Part shown: in pieces, positions 61,181 to 64,000 of the stretch
Numbering within the stretch: position 1 is the first letter of the stretch
Layout of the letters: every line of letters begins with the position of its first letter
NCBI RefSeq assembly: GCF_013823385.1
Contig: NZ_PNMA01000020.1
Location: forward strand, 1 to 64,000
Reading direction: 5' to 3'
Origin: Hyphomonas sp.
GTDB lineage: Bacteria > Pseudomonadota > Alphaproteobacteria > Caulobacterales > Hyphomonadaceae
Length of the DNA stretch: 64,000 nt
Program-made: the position numbers and the translations under genes
Notes under the pieces: model-generated
What the model was told of the DNA's origin: nothing
What the model saw: the letters and a program-made list of their open reading frames with translations, nothing else
Databases searched by the model: none

Positions 61181-62362
61181 ATGTTCCTGAATTTCTTCAA
61201 CGAGCTGCGCGCGGCGAAAGTCCCGGTCACGCTGAAGGAATACTTGATGCTCATGGAAGCGATGGACAAACAGGTCATCGATATGGAGGTAGAAGAATTC
61301 TACTACCTCTCCCGTGCCGCCCTGGTGAAGGATGAGCGCAATATCGACAAGTTCGACCGCGTCTTCTCCCACACCTTCAAGGGTCTCGACACGCTGGGCG
61401 ACGCGGTCAACGTCCAGGACCTGCCCGAGGAATGGCTCAAGAAAATGAGCGAGAAATTCCTCACCAAGGAAGAGATGGAAGAAATCGAGGCCATGGGCGG
61501 CTTTGAAAAGCTCATGGAAACGCTGAAAAAACGCCTCGAAGAGCAGAAAAAGCGCCATGAGGGCGGCAACAAGATGATCGGCACCGGCGGCACCTCGCCC
61601 TTCGGCGCCAATGGCTACAATCCCGAAGGCGTGCGCATCGGCCAGGACAAGTCCCGCCACCGCCGCGCCGTGAAGGTGTGGGACAAGCGCGAATTCAAGA
61701 ATTACGACGACAAGCTCGAGTTGGGCACGCGCAATATCAAGGTCGCCATGAAGCGCCTGCGCAAATGGGCCCGCAAGGGCGCGCCCGACGAGCTCGACCT
61801 GGACGGCACCATCCGCAACACCGCCCGCAAGGGCTATCTCGACATCGAAATGCGCCCGGAAAAGCGCAACACGATTTCCGTCCTCCTGCTGCTCGATGTC
61901 GGCGGCTCGATGGACCCGCATGTCCGCGTGATGGAGGAGCTGTTCTCCGCCGCCCGCTCGGAAATCAAGAACCTCGAATACTACTACTTCCACAACTGCC
62001 CCTATGAGGGCCTCTGGAAGGATAACCGCCGCCGGATGAACAACCGCATCCCCACCTGGGACGTGCTCAACAAATATCCGTCAGACTACAAAGTAATCGT
62101 CGTGGGCGACGCCACGATGAGCCCCTACGAGATCACCTATGCCGGCGGCTCGGTCGAACACTGGAATGAAGAGGCCGGCGGCCTCTGGATCCAGCGCTTT
62201 GTGGAACGTTATCCTAACTTCGTCTGGCTGAACCCCACCAAGGAAGGCGCCTGGGAATACACCGGCTCGATCAAACTCATCCGCGAACTGATCGGCCCCC
62301 ACCGCATGTTCGAGCTCACCCTGGCAGGCCTCGACGAAGCGATGAAGGAACTGAGCCGGTAA
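61181..62362 (+). CDS. VWA-domain protein, CoxE-like
   Basis: A 393-residue protein, starting at ATG 61181 (MFLNFFNELRAAKVP). The N-terminal half is charged and helical, with a Lys/Glu-rich coiled stretch near 120-140. The VWA domain includes LLLLDVGGSMDPHVRVMEEL (near 245-264), where the MIDAS motif DxSxS is DVGGS, as in the CoxE family. The protein is the usual partner of MoxR ATPases in metal centre assembly. Here it is about 2 kb from moxR, with three genes between. The start of the VWA gene is clear. Confidence 0.9.
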   Translation: MFLNFFNELRAAKVPVTLKEYLMLMEAMDKQVIDMEVEEFYYLSRAALVKDERNIDKFDRVFSHTFKGLDTLGDAVNVQDLPEEWLKKMSEKFLTKEEMEEIEAMGGFEKLMETLKKRLEEQKKRHEGGNKMIGTGGTSPFGANGYNPEGVRIGQDKSRHRRAVKVWDKREFKNYDDKLELGTRNIKVAMKRLRKWARKGAPDELDLDGTIRNTARKGYLDIEMRPEKRNTISVLLLLDVGGSMDPHVRVMEELFSAARSEIKNLEYYYFHNCPYEGLWKDNRRRMNNRIPTWDVLNKYPSDYKVIVVGDATMSPYEITYAGGSVEHWNEEAGGLWIQRFVERYPNFVWLNPTKEGAWEYTGSIKLIRELIGPHRMFELTLAGLDEAMKELSR

Positions 62363-62398
62363 AGGGCTGATCTGAATTCCAAATTGTAGTCTTTGTCG

Positions 62399-62779
62399 CT
62401 ATCTCTGGCGGCCGGTGTGGATAGGGCCAACATGAAAACCGCGATCATCCGGCTTACAAAACGTTACACAAACTCCTTGAGCATGCACTCCAGCTTCATC
62501 AAGCTTCCAAATGGTTTCAATGAACCCTTTGGCCTCTGATGCTTTCATTGGCTCAATCGTCAGCATACGACCTTCTACATCTGTAGTTTCCACGAGCACT
62601 TCATCGTCTGCTACATCAAAATGCTTATGAAGCATTGCAATTCCAAATCGGTCTTGCCTGCCATGCTTTTTCAGAACCTCGTAGAGTTCGAGCATGCAGG
62701 CGCTATCTTCGCCGTTGATGGGATCGACTTCATGGATATCCTTGAGTCGAGCCCATTGCATTGGTGAAATTGAAATCAT
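62399..62779 (-). CDS. unknown small protein, AT-richer than neighbours
   Basis: A 126-residue soluble protein, ATG at 62779 (MISISPMQWARLKDIHEV). It has no signal or TM. The His and Asp residues in GIAMLHKHFDVADDEVLVET are conspicuous and could be catalytic or metal-binding. A conserved hypothetical family with the pattern W...LK.IH.VDP and HKHF may exist, as I faintly recall it, but this is not firm. Base composition is lower in GC than its neighbours, which suggests later acquisition. A promoter-rich AT stretch lies upstream of it. Confidence 0.6.
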   Translation of the reverse strand: MISISPMQWARLKDIHEVDPINGEDSACMLELYEVLKKHGRQDRFGIAMLHKHFDVADDEVLVETTDVEGRMLTIEPMKASEAKGFIETIWKLDEAGVHAQGVCVTFCKPDDRGFHVGPIHTGRQR

Positions 62780-63057
62780 GACTGGAAGCCCCCGTGATTT
62801 GTCGGTTCGCAATAATGATCACAAAAATTCCCCTCAATCAATGAGCGCGTTATTACAACTTATAAATGATTGCCTTGCTTTAGCTCGATTGCGTCTAGGG
62901 TGCAGTTTGGCCCTGCGAAGAATGCGGTTCGCGCAAAAACAGTGATGTGTACTGACACCACAACCCCCGTCCAAATTGTCATCGTCAACTGCCTTTGAGC
63001 CCACGAAGGCGCCGCCCGTTTCTCAAAGGGCGAAGGCCGTCACGGCAAGTTCGGTGA

Positions 63058-63312
63058 CTAGGCCGCCGCCTTGTAAATCCGCCACAGCGCAAACACGCCG
63101 ATCGCCACCCAGAGGATATTGATCGCCACAGACGGGATCGCCCCGTGATAGCCGCTATTGAGGATAAACCCCGCCGCCCCGATCACGTTCGCCCACTGAT
63201 AGGCCGGCGAATTGCCCTGCAGCCGCCCGAGCGACAACAGGATATAGGCGCCCAGGATCAGCGCCGCGCCGGTCCAGCCGGCTGCCTCGATAAGAAGTTC
63301 CGTGATCGTCAT
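63058..63312 (-). CDS. small three-TM membrane protein (CBU_0592-like)
   Basis: An 84-residue membrane protein from ATG 63312 (MTITELLIEAAGWTGAALIL). It has three hydrophobic segments (about residues 8-28, 36-52 and 58-78). The pattern GWTGAALILGAY, then QWANVIGAAGFILNSGYHGA, matches small membrane proteins annotated CBU_0592-like. Their function is unknown. It is 36 bases after the stop of the GNAT gene, so the two are probably co-transcribed. Confidence 0.7.
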   Translation of the reverse strand: MTITELLIEAAGWTGAALILGAYILLSLGRLQGNSPAYQWANVIGAAGFILNSGYHGAIPSVAINILWVAIGVFALWRIYKAAA

Positions 63313-63348
63313 GGCGCGCCCGCTAGCCGGTCGCCGCAGACTTGGCAA

Positions 63349-63960
63349 TCAGACTTTGCCGTGCCGGGCGTCCCAATCGGCCCGCGTCATCTCCCAGACA
63401 AGGCTTGCCCGGCTTGTCCCGTCGCTGCGCAGGCTCGTCACCTCGCCCATGCGCGTGAAGCCCAGCCCATCCAGCAGGCGCTGGGTCGCCACATTGTCGA
63501 GCGCCGCCGTCTCGCACAGACGGTCGAGTCCCAGCCCCTCGAACATCCAGGCAAAGCTCGCCGCCGCCCCGCGCGCCCCGCTCCCCTGCCCGTGCAGAGA
63601 GGGGTGCAGCGCCCCGCCCAGTTCACCGGCAGCAAATTCCGGCCACACCTGCACATCCGAATAGCCCATGATCCGCCCATCCTCCCCCTCGCGCACAAAG
63701 AGGAGGCCGATCCCCGCCTCGCGCTCGAGAATGTGCGTCTCGATGAAATCCTCCACGCTCCGCCCGGTCAGTGGGCGCGGCAGCGTATAGATCGGCGCAT
63801 GCACAGCCGGGTCAGACAGCAGCGCAAACAGCCCCTCTGCATCTTCCATCCGCGCTAGCCGCGAGTCGCCCATCCGCGTCGCCAGGCGCACCGCGCAGCG
63901 GATCGCTTCGGCCTTTTCAGCCGCCGCCGGAATGCGCGTGATCGGAAGTTCGCCAGCCAT
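63349..63960 (-). CDS. GNAT-family N-acetyltransferase
   Basis: A 203-residue enzyme. The start at ATG 63960 (MAGELPITRIPAAAEKAEAI) is uncertain. An ATG at 63996 extends it to the window edge. The acetyltransferase core shows the ELGGALHPSLHGQGSGARGA segment as motif A and VATQRLLDGLGFTRMGEVTS as motif B. It resembles RimJ/RimL-type enzymes that act on amines or N-termini. The substrate is unknown. It is followed closely by the small membrane protein. Confidence 0.8.
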   Translation of the reverse strand: MAGELPITRIPAAAEKAEAIRCAVRLATRMGDSRLARMEDAEGLFALLSDPAVHAPIYTLPRPLTGRSVEDFIETHILEREAGIGLLFVREGEDGRIMGYSDVQVWPEFAAGELGGALHPSLHGQGSGARGAAASFAWMFEGLGLDRLCETAALDNVATQRLLDGLGFTRMGEVTSLRSDGTSRASLVWEMTRADWDARHGKV

Positions 63961-64000
63961 CTGCCCAAACTCGCAGCTTTCCCTCCCCCCTGCCAAGCCC

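Noticed and set aside
62694-62945. Plus-strand frame of 83 codons near 62.8 kb
   Set aside because: It overlaps the start of the minus-strand unknown gene, lacks a ribosome site and has no domain pattern.
1-64000. CRISPR array, prophage, transposase, integrase or rRNA
   Set aside because: No regularly spaced identical repeats with unique spacers, no structural phage genes and no integrase or rRNA sequence were seen. The phased CCGGACA array is far too short to be a CRISPR.

Overview
The window is high-GC, densely coded DNA from a Caulobacterales-type alphaproteobacterium, most likely a Hyphomonadaceae relative such as Hyphomonas. The evidence is a CckA-type cell-cycle kinase, FlbT and FliM, CtrA boxes of the TTAA-N7-TTAAC type, GANTC sites near cckA, a DksA of the Cys-poor alphaproteobacterial type, and two conserved alphaproteobacterial gene blocks: glnD-murJ-trpS with nfu-tsaB-rimI-fur, and rmuC-def-fmt-truA. 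No prophage, insertion sequence, CRISPR array or rRNA was seen. One tRNA gene with a CAT anticodon is present.

Layout. 0-9.3 kb: a glyoxalase-like protein, a His-rich zinc efflux transporter, thioredoxin reductase, a secreted TPR protein, an LhgO-like oxidase, the tRNA, a PlpD-type patatin/outer-membrane protein and a soluble hybrid histidine kinase. 9.3-13.5 kb: a ClpP paralogue, RecQ, a repeat-rich intergenic region and two unknown proteins. 13.6-17 kb: pirin, a lipoprotein MsrB, an exported unknown and an MscS channel. 17-18.9 kb: an AT-rich islet with three overlapping genes (unknown, XRE-type regulator, DUF6941-like). 18.9-25.2 kb: queCED for 7-deazaguanine synthesis, a large TonB-dependent receptor and a lipoprotein sugar dehydrogenase. 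25.2-37.4 kb: fur, rimI, tsaB, nfu, a DUF2333-like membrane protein, trpS, murJ and glnD, with a nitroreductase, a YegD-like Hsp70 and a dienelactone hydrolase inserted. 37.4-40.9 kb: an Lrp regulator divergent from methionine gamma-lyase, then an acyl-CoA dehydrogenase coupled to an EthD protein. 40.9-44.8 kb: rmuC, def, a 41-residue membrane protein, fmt and truA. 44.9-53 kb: nitronate monooxygenase, acid phosphatase, alpha/beta hydrolase, cckA, a DUF885 lipoprotein and YceI. 53-64 kb: fliM, dksA, an unknown two-TM protein, marC, flbT, a MoxR ATPase with a CoxE-like VWA protein some 2 kb away, and small membrane or unknown proteins.

Regulation ties parts of the window together. CckA phosphorylates CtrA in this clade, and CtrA boxes lie 22-25 bases upstream of the fliM and DUF2333-like starts, in a geometry that suggests leaderless transcripts. 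Palindromic operators lie upstream of flbT, between cckA and the DUF885 gene, and between the Lrp gene and methionine gamma-lyase. A 10-bp-period TGTCCGG array sits between recQ and the ClpP paralogue.

The best candidates for something undescribed are the three-gene AT-rich islet at 17.4-18.8 kb, the helically phased TGTCCGG array at 10.03-10.09 kb, and the promoter-like element shared at nearly equal distance by msrB and the exported protein downstream. All coordinates and translations were read from the sequence. Family names come from recognised motifs, not from searches.
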